Positions 1-8,651 of a stretch of 50,030 nt of DNA are shown in pieces. This DNA is from Deltaproteobacteria bacterium (GTDB taxonomy: Bacteria > Desulfobacterota > DSM-4660 > Desulfatiglandales > HGW-15). The translations under genes and the position numbers were made by a program. The notes beneath the pieces were generated by a model. The model had not been told where the DNA came from. It made no database searches and saw only the letters and a program-made list of their open reading frames with translations. The stretch is from NCBI GenBank assembly GCA_019310525.1, contig JAFDEE010000005.1:1-50030 (forward strand), in the 5' to 3' direction. The first letter of the stretch is position 1. Each line of letters begins with the position of its first letter.

Positions 1-120
1 GCGGAATCCCTGACGGCTCGGTCCGCCCCCGCCCTCGCCCGTGTCTGCCTGGATACGGCGCGGGTCCTTGCAGCCGTAAAACCCCCGGCAGATCCTTCCC
101 CCGCCTTCCCTTAAAAAAAA

Positions 121-148
121 TAAAGTTCCGGGACCCTCCTGCCGATAT
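121..148 (+). promoter_or_regulatory. sigma28 (FliA) promoter of flagellin gene
   Basis: A TAAAGTTC box at 121-128 and a GCCGATAT box at 141-148 are separated by 12 bases. They match the flagellar sigma28 consensus (TAAAGTTT, 11-12 bases, GCCGATAA) at nearly every position. The flagellin start lies about 190 bases downstream, leaving a long GC-rich leader. Nothing gene-like is seen in bases 1-120. Confidence 0.85.
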
Positions 149-334
149 CAATGGTCAAACGGGTAACGTACGATTCCAGTTAAGGAAAGGAGGTGGATCC
201 GAACAGGTCTTTACAACCCGGCAGGGACGCCGGGCAGGCCCGGGCCAAAGGACTGACCCGGGCATCAACCCCGGGGAGTTCGATACAGACTCGCCGGAGG
301 ATAAAACACCAAATATCACGGAGGATTTTTGATT

Positions 335-1477
335 ATGGGACTCAGGATTCAAAACAACATTGCGGCCATTAACGCCCACAGAAACCTGACCATTTCCAAC
401 ATGGGACTGGCAAGATCCCTTGAACGCCTCTCCTCGGGTTACCGGATCAACCGGGCGGCCGACGACGCGGCGGGGCTCTCCATCTCTCAAGGGTTGAGGG
501 CGGATATCGCCAGTTACAAGGTCGCCTCAAGGAACACCACCGAGGCCAATTCTCTGCTCCAGGTCGCAGAGGGCGCCCTGGACCAGATCGGAAACATGCT
601 GACAAGGCTCAAGGAACTGGCTACCCAGGCATCCTCGGCCAACGCAACCTCGGACCTTGACAAGATCGACGCCGAGGCCCAGAAGCTGATCGACGAAATC
701 GACAGGATCGCGGAATCCACGGAATATTCCGGAACCAAACTGATAGACGGAAGCTTCGGGGTGAGCGTCGGTTCGAAGACAGACACTATCAGCGGGGGCG
801 CTGGTTACGTCAGCATCACTGGAATGAAGGCGAGTGAGCACTACACGATTTCCGCCACCACGGTGAGCGGTTCTTCTGCCACCATCACCATCACGACCGG
901 TGATGTGAGCCAGACGGTCACCACATCCACGACCTCGGGCGACACCACCAAAAACGTGGAATTCAGCGCCCTGGGGATCCAGTTGACCATCAACAGCGCC
1001 TTTGATACCACCGATGAACTGGAAGGTAAAATCACCGCCGCATCCAGCGGTTCCTCAACCTTCCAGGTCGGCGCGGAGAATGCCGGAACCTCCAGGATCG
1101 CCATTTCCCTGGGTAACGCCACGCAGGAATACCTCGGGAAGACCAAGGGAGGATCGGGTTACGCCATTTCCGGTATCGACCTCTCAACGGCCAGCGGTGC
1201 CCAGAAGGCCCTTAACACGGTGGATTACGCCATCGCGGACCTTGCAAAGATCAGGGGTGATATCGGTGCGGCCCAGAACCGGTTGACTTACGCCGCCGCG
1301 AACCTTGCCACGACCATCGAGAACGTCACGGCGGCCGAATCGGTCATCCGCGATGTGGACATGGCTGCAGAGATGACCACCTTCACCAAGAACCAGATCC
1401 TGATGCAGGCCGGTACCGCCATGCTGGCCCAGGCGAACATGGCGCCTCAGTCGGTACTCTCCCTGCTCGGCGGATAG
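335..1477 (+). CDS. fliC: Flagellin (FliC/FlaA family)
   Basis: This is the structural subunit of the flagellar filament, 380 residues, exported through the flagellar type III apparatus. The N-terminal D0/D1 region begins MGLRIQNNIAAINAHRNL and contains the hallmark LSSGYRINRAADDAAGLSIS stretch. The C-terminal D0/D1 ends in the usual TTFTKNQILMQAGTAMLAQAN region and LLGG. The middle (about residues 145-265) is Ser/Thr/Gly-rich, as expected for the variable surface domain. I choose ATG 335 because GGAGG at 320-324 sits 10 bases upstream; an in-frame TTG at 329 is the only competitor. It is transcribed from its own sigma28 promoter and followed by a strong terminator, so it is probably a monocistron. 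FliD, FliS and FlaG follow on the same strand. Confidence 0.97.
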   Translation: MGLRIQNNIAAINAHRNLTISNMGLARSLERLSSGYRINRAADDAAGLSISQGLRADIASYKVASRNTTEANSLLQVAEGALDQIGNMLTRLKELATQASSANATSDLDKIDAEAQKLIDEIDRIAESTEYSGTKLIDGSFGVSVGSKTDTISGGAGYVSITGMKASEHYTISATTVSGSSATITITTGDVSQTVTTSTTSGDTTKNVEFSALGIQLTINSAFDTTDELEGKITAASSGSSTFQVGAENAGTSRIAISLGNATQEYLGKTKGGSGYAISGIDLSTASGAQKALNTVDYAIADLAKIRGDIGAAQNRLTYAAANLATTIENVTAAESVIRDVDMAAEMTTFTKNQILMQAGTAMLAQANMAPQSVLSLLGG

Positions 1478-1503
1478 ATCTCAGGACCGCCTTAACCTCA
1501 ACG

Positions 1504-1535
1504 GCCCCGTTCCCGGCCCCGGGAACGGGGCTTTT
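1504..1535 (+). terminator. Rho-independent terminator of flagellin gene
   Basis: A GCCCCGTTCCC stem (1504-1514) pairs perfectly with GGGAACGGGGC (1521-1531) around a 6-base loop and is followed by TTTT. It lies 27 bases after the flagellin stop codon. Confidence 0.9.
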
Positions 1536-1569
1536 CCATGATCCCGCCTCCCCACATCCCTTATATTCC

Positions 1570-1712
1570 GAGACCTTTGAAAAACGTCCTCTTTTGCCCA
1601 ATCTCTGCGTCAGGCTCAAATTTGAATCCTCGAAATACTTCAATGTATTCCTGCGGTTAAAATTTTCGCCTTCCTTGACCTTGAACAAAATTGAACGTTT
1701 TTCAAAGCTCTC
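1570..1712. repeat. Palindromic MITE-like element, type A ends
   Basis: This 143-bp non-coding element fills most of the fliC-fliD gap. It begins GAGACCTTTGAAAAACG, and its other end reads GAGAGCTTTGAAAAACG on the opposite strand (one mismatch in 17). ATTCC flanks it on both sides (1565-1569 and 1713-1717), consistent with a 5-bp target duplication. Its core at 1625-1683 is present in inverted orientation at 24870-24928 with only two mismatches in 59 bases, although that second element has quite different ends. No protein is encoded. Confidence 0.8.
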
Positions 1713-1730
1713 ATTCCCTTGTAAAAGGGT

Positions 1731-1758
1731 TCAAGTTCAGGCCCCGTTTTTCCGATAT
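1731..1758 (+). promoter_or_regulatory. sigma28-type promoter of fliD operon
   Basis: TCAAGTTC (1731-1738), 12 bases, then TCCGATAT (1751-1758). The layout and spacer equal those of the flagellin promoter, with weaker boxes. It starts 14 bases after the end of the repeat at 1712 and 67 bases before the fliD start codon. Confidence 0.65.
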
Positions 1759-1824
1759 GTAAGGTAACCGCGGGAACCACTCTCCCGGGTTTCCGTAAAC
1801 CAACTTTTTAAAAAGGAAGCAACC

Positions 1825-4800
1825 ATGACACTGAGCACCAATCTCATTTCGGGATTGTCCAGCGGTTTTGACTGGAGGAGTGTTGTCGATAAACTGATGG
1901 CCATCGAACGGCGGCCCGTTGATCTTCTTGAGCAGAAAAAGTCCGACTACGAGTCGCAACTTTCCGAATGGCAGTCCTTCAATACCAAGTTGCTAGCCCT
2001 GAGGACGGCGGCCCAGGCCCTTCAGGAACCTGACGATTTCAACATCTACACGGCCAACATGACATCAGACAGCGCAGACGTGGATGCATCGGACCTCCTG
2101 AGCGTATCAGCCTCTTCCTCCGCCTCGGTGGGGTCTTACAGCATCCAGATCACCAATATCGCCACGGCCCAAAAGCTTTCTTCCGCCTCCTTCTCCAGCA
2201 TCACCACCGCCCTGGGAAGCAGCTATGCCGGGGATCTCCTGATCAATGGGAAGGCCGTCACCATTACGGCAACGGACACCCTCTCCGATGTCCGCGACAA
2301 GATCAACAACGCCAACGCTGGAGACAACCCCACCGGGGTGACCGCCAGTATCATCACGTACGGGACGAACGATTACCGCCTCACACTGACCAGCGACAGC
2401 ACGGGGGAGGAAGGCATCAGCCTCCAGAACGCATCGAGTACCGACCTGGTCGAGCTTTTCGGATGGAAAGACAAAAGCACTTCTCTTAAAAACAGCATCA
2501 CGGGCGGTGCCCAATCAGACCTTTTCAGCAGCACCACCCAGGACATAAAAACCCTCCTGGGGCTATCCACCACCCAGTCCGGGACGATCCAGATCGCGGG
2601 TCAGAATATATCCATCGACTTCTCCACAGACTCCCTCGAGGGCATCAAGACCAAGATCAACGATGCGTCCATCCCTGGTGTTACAGCCAGCATCATCACG
2701 GATACAAGTGGGGATACCACCCAGTACCGGCTCCAGATCGACGGCACCCAGAGTTTCACGGACGACCAGAACATTCTCGAGACCCTCGGGATACTTGAAA
2801 ACGGAGTCAGCGCCGTCCAGGGGACCACCTCAGGGAACACCATGACGGCCGACGGGGAGAACATTTCGGCCTCCACCCTCCTCACCTCCATCGACGGTTA
2901 CAACTCCTGGACTTCAGGGGATTCCATCACCATTTCCGGCACGGATCACAGTGGAAACGCGGTGAACGACAGTTTCAGCATCACCTCTTCTTCCACCGTA
3001 CAGGACCTGATGAATGCCATTGAAACGGCCTTTGAGGCCGGCGGCGACGAGGTCTCCGTGTACGTAACCTCGGATGGCAAAATCGAGGTGGCCGACCTGG
3101 AGACAGGTTCGAGTTCCCTGTCAGTGTCCCTTACCTCCAGCATCTCTGACGGCAGCCTGGACTGGGGAACCTTCACCGCCCTGGGTACCGTGCGCAACCG
3201 GCAATTGACGGCCGGCCAAGACGCCACCCTCTCGGTTGACGGCGTCACAGTGACCCGTTCAGAAAACACCATAGACGACTTGATCCCCGGGGTAACCCTC
3301 AACCTGCTGGATTCCGACTCAGGCACGACCGTCACCCTGAACATCGCACGGGATATCGACGCCATCGTGGACAAGATCAATGATTTCGTGAACGCATACA
3401 ATGACGTGGCCTCCTACATAAACCAGCAGCAGTCCTACGATGAAGACAAACAGGAAACCGGTGGAGTGCTCTTCGGGGACGGGACCCTCAACTCGGTCGA
3501 ATACGACCTGACCTCCACCCTGGTCCAGAATGTATGGGGGGTATCGACTGAGTTTTCCACCCTCGGCCTGGTGGGGATCAACCTCGACAACGACGGCCAG
3601 CTCAGCATCGACAGCGATACACTCAAAGGATACCTCCGGACCAACTTCAACGATATAAAGCTCCTTTTCGCAGCAAACGGGGTAACCAGCACGGGAACCC
3701 TTGAATACGTCTCCTACTCGAGGGACACCGAGGCCGGGGAGTACACGGTCAATATCACCCAGGCTGCCACCCGCAGCAACTCCACCAGCGATACGGCCGT
3801 AAGCGGCACCCTGGGCAGCGACGAGACCCTCACCATCACGGAAGGTGACAAGACCGCCACCATCAGTCTCACCAGTTCCATGACCATTTCCGACATAATC
3901 AACGCCATCAATACGGAACTGGATACGGTTTACACGGAAAAGCTGGTGGGCGCCAATGCCCTTACGGCCTCCAGCAGTCCCATTACATCGAGTACCACAT
4001 GGGGAAGCATCGATGGGGCCAACCTGGTCGACGGAGACGTGATCTCCTTCAGCGGAACCACCCGGAACGGCACGGCGGTCTCAGGGTCTTACACCATCAG
4101 CGACGCGAGCTCTGACACGGTGCAGGATCTCCTGTCGGAAATAGAGTCCGCATTCGGAAACTCGGTGACCGCGGCCATCGACAGCACGGGACACCTCACC
4201 CTCACCGACAAGTACGAGGGAAACAGCCAGCTCTCCATCACCTTCGACTACACCCAGGCCCATGATCTGGATTTCGGATCGGTCCTTACGACCAACAGCG
4301 GCGGCCAGGAGGGGAGATACGCCATAGAAATAACGGCCTCCAACGACGGGAGCGACCACCTTGTACTGACCCACGACAGCTACGGAAGCTCTTACTCCTT
4401 CACCATCCAGGAAAGCACGGACACCGGGCTCTGGACGGGAAGCCAGACGACCCCCGTAAGCGTAAACAACGGGGTGGACGTGGCCGGCACCATTAACGGG
4501 GAGAGCGCGACCGGATCAGGACAGCTCCTCACGGGAGACGACGGCGAAGCCAACATCGACGGGCTGGTTATAAAGTACACGGGTACGACCACGGGGGATG
4601 TTGGAACAGTCAAGATTACGTTGGGCGCGGCTGAACTGTTCGACCGGGTCCTGTACAGTATCACCGACCCCCTGGAGGGGTACGTTGGCTTCAAGCAGGA
4701 TTCCCTTCAGGATACCATCGATGACTATGAGCTCAAGATCGAACAGATGGAGGCCCGGCTGGACCAGAAGATGGAAATGATGATCAACCGCTTCGTTGCC

Positions 4801-4881
4801 ATGGAATTGGCCTTGAGCAATATCCAGGCACAAAGCCAATGGCTCAGCGGACAGATCAACGCCATGAGTTATAATTGGTAA
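1825..4881 (+). CDS. fliD: Flagellar filament capping protein FliD (enlarged)
   Basis: FliD caps the filament and helps flagellin fold at the tip. At 1018 residues it is far longer than typical homologues (about 450-700). The N-terminal FliD_N domain is clear (about residues 5-105: ISGLSSGFDWRSVVDKLMAIE). The C-terminal domain closes with a helical, coiled-coil-prone segment (about 955-1005) and a terminal INAMSYNW. The extra length lies in a Ser/Thr/Asp/Gly-rich centre. It holds hook-IN/flagellin-hook-like segments and a duplicated module of about 95 residues (about 353-450 and 722-820) sharing GDxIxxSGT, TVQDLxxxIExAF and a closing DxGxF/V. Start ATG 1825 has AAGGAAG at 1813-1819. The fliS start is about 100 bases downstream, so fliD, fliS and flaG probably form one operon behind the sigma28-like promoter. 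Confidence 0.93.
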   Translation: MTLSTNLISGLSSGFDWRSVVDKLMAIERRPVDLLEQKKSDYESQLSEWQSFNTKLLALRTAAQALQEPDDFNIYTANMTSDSADVDASDLLSVSASSSASVGSYSIQITNIATAQKLSSASFSSITTALGSSYAGDLLINGKAVTITATDTLSDVRDKINNANAGDNPTGVTASIITYGTNDYRLTLTSDSTGEEGISLQNASSTDLVELFGWKDKSTSLKNSITGGAQSDLFSSTTQDIKTLLGLSTTQSGTIQIAGQNISIDFSTDSLEGIKTKINDASIPGVTASIITDTSGDTTQYRLQIDGTQSFTDDQNILETLGILENGVSAVQGTTSGNTMTADGENISASTLLTSIDGYNSWTSGDSITISGTDHSGNAVNDSFSITSSSTVQDLMNAIETAFEAGGDEVSVYVTSDGKIEVADLETGSSSLSVSLTSSISDGSLDWGTFTALGTVRNRQLTAGQDATLSVDGVTVTRSENTIDDLIPGVTLNLLDSDSGTTVTLNIARDIDAIVDKINDFVNAYNDVASYINQQQSYDEDKQETGGVLFGDGTLNSVEYDLTSTLVQNVWGVSTEFSTLGLVGINLDNDGQLSIDSDTLKGYLRTNFNDIKLLFAANGVTSTGTLEYVSYSRDTEAGEYTVNITQAATRSNSTSDTAVSGTLGSDETLTITEGDKTATISLTSSMTISDIINAINTELDTVYTEKLVGANALTASSSPITSSTTWGSIDGANLVDGDVISFSGTTRNGTAVSGSYTISDASSDTVQDLLSEIESAFGNSVTAAIDSTGHLTLTDKYEGNSQLSITFDYTQAHDLDFGSVLTTNSGGQEGRYAIEITASNDGSDHLVLTHDSYGSSYSFTIQESTDTGLWTGSQTTPVSVNNGVDVAGTINGESATGSGQLLTGDDGEANIDGLVIKYTGTTTGDVGTVKITLGAAELFDRVLYSITDPLEGYVGFKQDSLQDTIDDYELKIEQMEARLDQKMEMMINRFVAMELALSNIQAQSQWLSGQINAMSYNW

Positions 4882-4983
4882 TCTGTACTACGGTGTCCGT
4901 TCCACCCGCTCCATCACGGGTCGGTCTAAACGGATTCTGCCCCAAAAGCCGAAAACGAGAAAACCAGCATACGGGAGGAAACC

Positions 4984-5424
4984 ATGGGATACGGAAGGAC
5001 CTTAAGCCAGTATCGAAAGACTGAGATCGCCACCGCCGGAAAGATGAACCTGGTCGTGATGTGTTACGATAAGTCGATCCAGTTCCTGAAACAGGCCAAG
5101 GAATCCTACCAGACAGGCGACTACGAGAGAAAGGCGAAGCTCCTTCAAAATACCCTGGATATCATCAACGAACTCCAGAGCAGCCTCGATTTCGAAAAAG
5201 GGGGAGAAATCGCAAAGAACCTGGACGCTATTTATAACTACCTCACCAGGCGATTGATCCAGGGTGACGTGGAGAAGGACTTATCGGCGTTCGAAGAGGC
5301 TGTTCGCTTTCTGTCGGAACTGAAAGAGGCTTGGGAAGAGATTGCCACCAGGGAAAAAAGGAATGAGATGCCCCAGGCGCCCAATGTCGAACCCAAAGCA
5401 TTGTCCGCTCAAGTCGCAGCCTGA
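4984..5424 (+). CDS. fliS: Flagellin export chaperone FliS
   Basis: FliS binds the C-terminal D0 region of flagellin in the cytoplasm, prevents premature polymerisation and hands it to the export gate. The 146-residue protein has the family opening (YRKTEIATAGKMNLVVMCYDKSIQFLKQA) and the conserved later helix containing IYNYLTRRLIQGDVEKD. The last 20 or so residues are a Pro/Ala-rich tail. ATG 4984 is preceded by GGGAGG. Its place directly after fliD is the usual arrangement. Confidence 0.95.
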   Translation: MGYGRTLSQYRKTEIATAGKMNLVVMCYDKSIQFLKQAKESYQTGDYERKAKLLQNTLDIINELQSSLDFEKGGEIAKNLDAIYNYLTRRLIQGDVEKDLSAFEEAVRFLSELKEAWEEIATREKRNEMPQAPNVEPKALSAQVAA

Positions 5425-5549
5425 CATTCAAGGTATCACCCCTGCCTGCCGATCAAGAGGGTGGATACGGGAAATACAACAGCATAAACAGGTCGAACGG
5501 GAAGAAAAATTTTTAAGGCAGGAAGGGAGAAAAAGACGAGGTGAACAAA

Positions 5550-5930
5550 ATGGAAGCAGTCGGTTCAATCAAGTCGAGCGAAATCGGGCAGGCCGAAGCC
5601 GTCTTGAAAACCGGCCCCGAAGGACTGGATACCCGGCGTGGAACGTCATCCACCGCCTCCAAGGTTCAGTCATCTGATGAATTAAAAAACACCGCGGTAT
5701 CCGAAGAGACCAAGGGCAAGATCGAACGCATTGCCGAGGCCATGGACAAGTACCTCAAGTCCATGCAAACAAACCTCAAGATCCAGGTCCACAAGCCCAC
5801 GGGCTGTATCATCATCAAGGTCTTATCCGGAGACGGCAAGGTCATCAGGGAAATCCCGCCGGAAGAGATGCTGAACCTGGCGGCCAAGATGGAAGAGATG
5901 ACCGGCCTGTTTTTCAATGAAAACGTATGA
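5550..5930 (+). CDS. flaG: FlaG family protein
   Basis: This 126-residue FlaG-domain protein is commonly encoded beside fliD and fliS. In species where it has been tested, FlaG affects filament length; the biochemical role is not settled. The first half is polar and low complexity. The conserved domain occupies about residues 55-126, with LKIQVHKPTGCIIIKVLSGDGKVIREIPPEE and a closing MTGLFFNENV. I prefer ATG 5550 because GAGGTGA (5538-5544) lies just upstream; GTG 5541 is the in-frame alternative and would add three residues. It sits about 125 bases after fliS and probably belongs to the same transcript. Confidence 0.88.
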   Translation: MEAVGSIKSSEIGQAEAVLKTGPEGLDTRRGTSSTASKVQSSDELKNTAVSEETKGKIERIAEAMDKYLKSMQTNLKIQVHKPTGCIIIKVLSGDGKVIREIPPEEMLNLAAKMEEMTGLFFNENV

Positions 5931-5984
5931 TCCGGAACCCAAAGCCCCTGGGGCCTGAAACATTTTTCCCGATCGGAATGCTCG

Positions 5985-6665
5985 ATGAACCTGAAAATGC
6001 TCATCGTCGACGATGACAGGAGATTTCTCTCCGCTCTTTCGGGCTTTCTCACGGAACAAGGTTACGAGGTGGTCCCTTGTCATGACGGGTTGGACGCCAT
6101 CGAAAAGTGCAGGGAGGAAAAGTTCGACCTGCTCATAACAGACCTGATGATGCCCGGCGCATCAGGCCTCGAAGTCCTTAAAGAGGCCAAAAAACTCTAC
6201 CCGGACATTGTAGTAATCCTGATCACGGGATTCGCTTCCATCGAATCCGCTATCGAGGCCATAAGGGAGGGCGCCTACGATTACATCACCAAGCCCTTCA
6301 AGCTGGAAGAGATCAAGATCGTTGTTCACAACGCCGGCGAGAAAATACGTCTGACACGGGAAAACCGCCGGCTTCTTTCCGAACTTCAGGAAGCCTATAC
6401 CCAGCTCCGGATGGTGAAACGGATCATGGGTGCTGAATCGGACTCCGAGCGGAGTGAATCGGGAAATCCTTCAGATCCGAAGAGAACCGAACCTTTTATA
6501 GCGGGAAGCATGCTCTCCCATTATTACGTGGAGACAGGGCCGGGTCTTCATCCCCCCCTTCTCTCCGACCTGGAACGGATTTCGGCCCTCAGGGACCGGG
6601 GTTTCCTTACAGAAGAGGAATTCAAGCTGTGCAAATCCAAGTTGCTGAAGAACCTACAGAACTGA
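5985..6665 (+). CDS. Response regulator with C-terminal SHOCT domain
   Basis: This 226-residue cytoplasmic signalling protein starts with a receiver domain (residues 1-125). The acidic pair DD (9-11), phosphoacceptor D53 in ITDLMMPG, T81 and K103 are all present. After a helix and a linker of about 50 residues rich in charged and Ser residues, the C-terminus (about 193-226) reads LSDLERISALRDRGFLTEEE and continues to LLKNLQN. This resembles the SHOCT module, a short helical domain usually found on other protein types. There is no DNA-binding or enzymatic output domain, so the output is probably protein interaction. The last 37 bases overlap the start of the HD-GYP regulator gene, implying translational coupling. 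Confidence 0.85.
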   Translation: MNLKMLIVDDDRRFLSALSGFLTEQGYEVVPCHDGLDAIEKCREEKFDLLITDLMMPGASGLEVLKEAKKLYPDIVVILITGFASIESAIEAIREGAYDYITKPFKLEEIKIVVHNAGEKIRLTRENRRLLSELQEAYTQLRMVKRIMGAESDSERSESGNPSDPKRTEPFIAGSMLSHYYVETGPGLHPPLLSDLERISALRDRGFLTEEEFKLCKSKLLKNLQN

Positions 6666-8206
6666 CACTCCAGCGCCTCAAGTCTTCGAGGGTGCTCGTG
6701 GTGGACGACGAACGCGTCATCAGCGAGAGCCTCCAACTCTACTTGGAACACCTGGGGATCAGGGACATCCATATAGCCAATGACGGAAGGGAGGCCCTCC
6801 GGATGTTCCAGGAAAATCACTTCGACTTCGTGTTCCTTGACATCATGATGCCGGAGGTGAGCGGCCTAGACGTCCTGAAAAAGATAAACGAATCAGACCA
6901 ACTCACAACCGTCATCCTGATGACGGGTTATCCCACGATGGATGTGGTAATCGACGCCATGCACAATGGTGCCTCGGATTTCCTGGTCAAACCCTTCCGT
7001 TTCGAGGACTTGAAAATCGCCCTTGAAAGGATCCAAAGGCTCCACCTCCTGATGGAGAGAAACTGCCTCCTCAACCAAGAGCTGTTGAAAAAGCGAGAAG
7101 TGGAGGAACTAAACAATCAGCTTGAAAGAAAGATCCGGCTCCAGGGCATCCTTTACCATATCGTGGATTCCCTCTCCAAAATCAACCGATCTGAAAACCT
7201 CTACCGTTATGTCATTACCAAGGCGATCGAATCATGCAATGCAAAAAGGGCCTGTTTCCTGATCTACGACCAGGAAAACTCCCATCTGCTGACCCTGGCC
7301 CAGCAGGGATTCGAGAAGATGAATCCCGGGACCCAGGCCCGCTTCCTGGTAAACTCAGAGGGGAGTCCCATCCTGGAAAAGGATTTCATCGCCAACTACT
7401 TTTCTTGTTCTCCGGAGGAGGAGCTGATTCTTGACCGGCCTTTCAGGACTCATGACCTTCTGGCCACTCCCTTCAACATACGGGACGAACCATTCGGAGT
7501 CCTCCTGGTCAGTGAAAAAGAAGGTGGGAAGGCCTTTGACGGTGAAGATGAATTCATCCTCAAATTTCTCGCTGAAAAAGCGGCTTTGAACATCGAAAAC
7601 CTCGCCCTCTATGACAACCTGAAACAGAATTTTCTGGCCTCTTTGATGGCCCTCGTAACCGCTATTGAAGCAAAGGATACCTATACCCAACAGCACTCCA
7701 CAAGGGTGACGACTTACGCCCTCAAGATCGCCCGGAACATGGGCTGCGAAAAGATGGACCTCAACCGATTGGAGACCATGGGACCCCTCCATGATATCGG
7801 GAAGATCGGAATCCCCGATTCCATCCTGAACAAGCCCGGCCCCCTTACCGAGGAGGAGACAGAATGTGTCAGGGCCCATCCGACCATCGGAGTCAACATC
7901 GTCGCTCCTCTGGGTCTCGACGAACAGGAGACCGCCATTATCAAGCATCATCATGAAAGATGGGACGGGAAAGGGTATCCTGATGGGCTCAAAGGGGAAG
8001 AGATTCCAAAACTTGCAAGAATCCTCGCCGTGGCGGACGCTTTTGACGCCATGAATTCAGATCGGGCTTACAGAAAGGCCCTCCCCTTTGATGTATGCCT
8101 TGATGAGCTAAGACGTAACAGCGGATCCCAGTTCGACCCCAAGGTGGTGAAAGCCGCCATTCCAGTGCTTTCACAGCGGGAATCTCAATCCGGAACGAGC
8201 GATTGA
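6629..8206 (+). CDS. Response regulator REC-GAF-HD-GYP, probable c-di-GMP phosphodiesterase
   Basis: The 525-residue protein has a receiver domain (about 20-140; D71 phosphoacceptor in FLDIMMPE, K121), a coiled-coil linker, a GAF-like domain (about 170-330) and an HD-GYP domain (about 340-510). The HD-GYP metal-site motifs are intact: HSTRVTTYA, LHDIGKIGIPD (HD near residues 388-389), HHHERWDGKGYPDGL and VADAFDAM. HD-GYP enzymes hydrolyse cyclic di-GMP, and low c-di-GMP favours swimming, which fits its place behind flagellar genes. The start is GTG 6629 inside the SHOCT tail of the previous gene, with AGAGGAA at 6614-6620. No closer in-frame ATG precedes the receiver. Confidence 0.92.
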   Translation: MQIQVAEEPTELTLQRLKSSRVLVVDDERVISESLQLYLEHLGIRDIHIANDGREALRMFQENHFDFVFLDIMMPEVSGLDVLKKINESDQLTTVILMTGYPTMDVVIDAMHNGASDFLVKPFRFEDLKIALERIQRLHLLMERNCLLNQELLKKREVEELNNQLERKIRLQGILYHIVDSLSKINRSENLYRYVITKAIESCNAKRACFLIYDQENSHLLTLAQQGFEKMNPGTQARFLVNSEGSPILEKDFIANYFSCSPEEELILDRPFRTHDLLATPFNIRDEPFGVLLVSEKEGGKAFDGEDEFILKFLAEKAALNIENLALYDNLKQNFLASLMALVTAIEAKDTYTQQHSTRVTTYALKIARNMGCEKMDLNRLETMGPLHDIGKIGIPDSILNKPGPLTEEETECVRAHPTIGVNIVAPLGLDEQETAIIKHHHERWDGKGYPDGLKGEEIPKLARILAVADAFDAMNSDRAYRKALPFDVCLDELRRNSGSQFDPKVVKAAIPVLSQRESQSGTSD

Positions 8207-8582
8207 GCAAGCCATTCCGGCCGTTGGTTCAGGGGTTCTCCAAAGGCCGGCCTCTCCGTATAAGAATTCCCTCATTCCGTTTTTTAAAAGCAAACAGTTC
8301 TTCTCACATCAAAAAGCTTCCCATTGTCCCGTTCGGGGAGTAAGAGGACCTCCGGCCTTCAGACAAGGACTTCGGTTCGATCATTTTTTAATCAGCGGTC
8401 AAGGATTCAAGGGGTCCAGGTGCCGAGTGAAAAAAAGGATTCGAGGTAAAATGATTTTCACTTGAACCCTTGAACCCCGAAACCCTCGGCTCTTACAACT
8501 GTCGGCTTCATTCGACAGCAGTTTGCTATCAACAGGCGGTCACCGATTCCTGTGGGAATGATAACGACCGGATAAAAATGTA
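8207..8582. other. Gene-free interval with weak hairpins
   Basis: No convincing ORF is present. An imperfect stem CCGGCC...GGCCGG at 8217-8250 follows the HD-GYP stop codon but lacks a T-run, so it is a weak terminator candidate. A second imperfect inverted repeat spans about 8400-8480 (TTCAAGGGGT against ACCCTTGAA, GTGAAAA against TTTTCAC). It resembles the palindromic intergenic elements elsewhere in the window in style, but I see no sequence match to them. Confidence 0.4.
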
Positions 8583-8611
8583 TTGAAATAATACATTCGA
8601 TCTGTTATCAA
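8583..8611 (+). promoter_or_regulatory. Candidate sigma70 promoter of ABC importer operon
   Basis: TTGAAA at 8583-8588 and TATCAA at 8606-8611 with a 17-base spacer (5/6 and 4/6 matches to consensus). A perfect small palindrome GTATT-GAAAT-AATAC overlaps the -35 box and could be an operator. The coding start is 41 bases downstream of the -10. Confidence 0.5.
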
Positions 8612-8651
8612 AATGCCACCCAAATTCAAATTCCAGAAAGGAGAAATGGCA

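Noticed and set aside
5342-5677. A 111-codon plus-strand ORF overlapping fliS and flaG
   Set aside because: It is out of frame with two well-supported genes; the Arg-rich translation is not protein-like.
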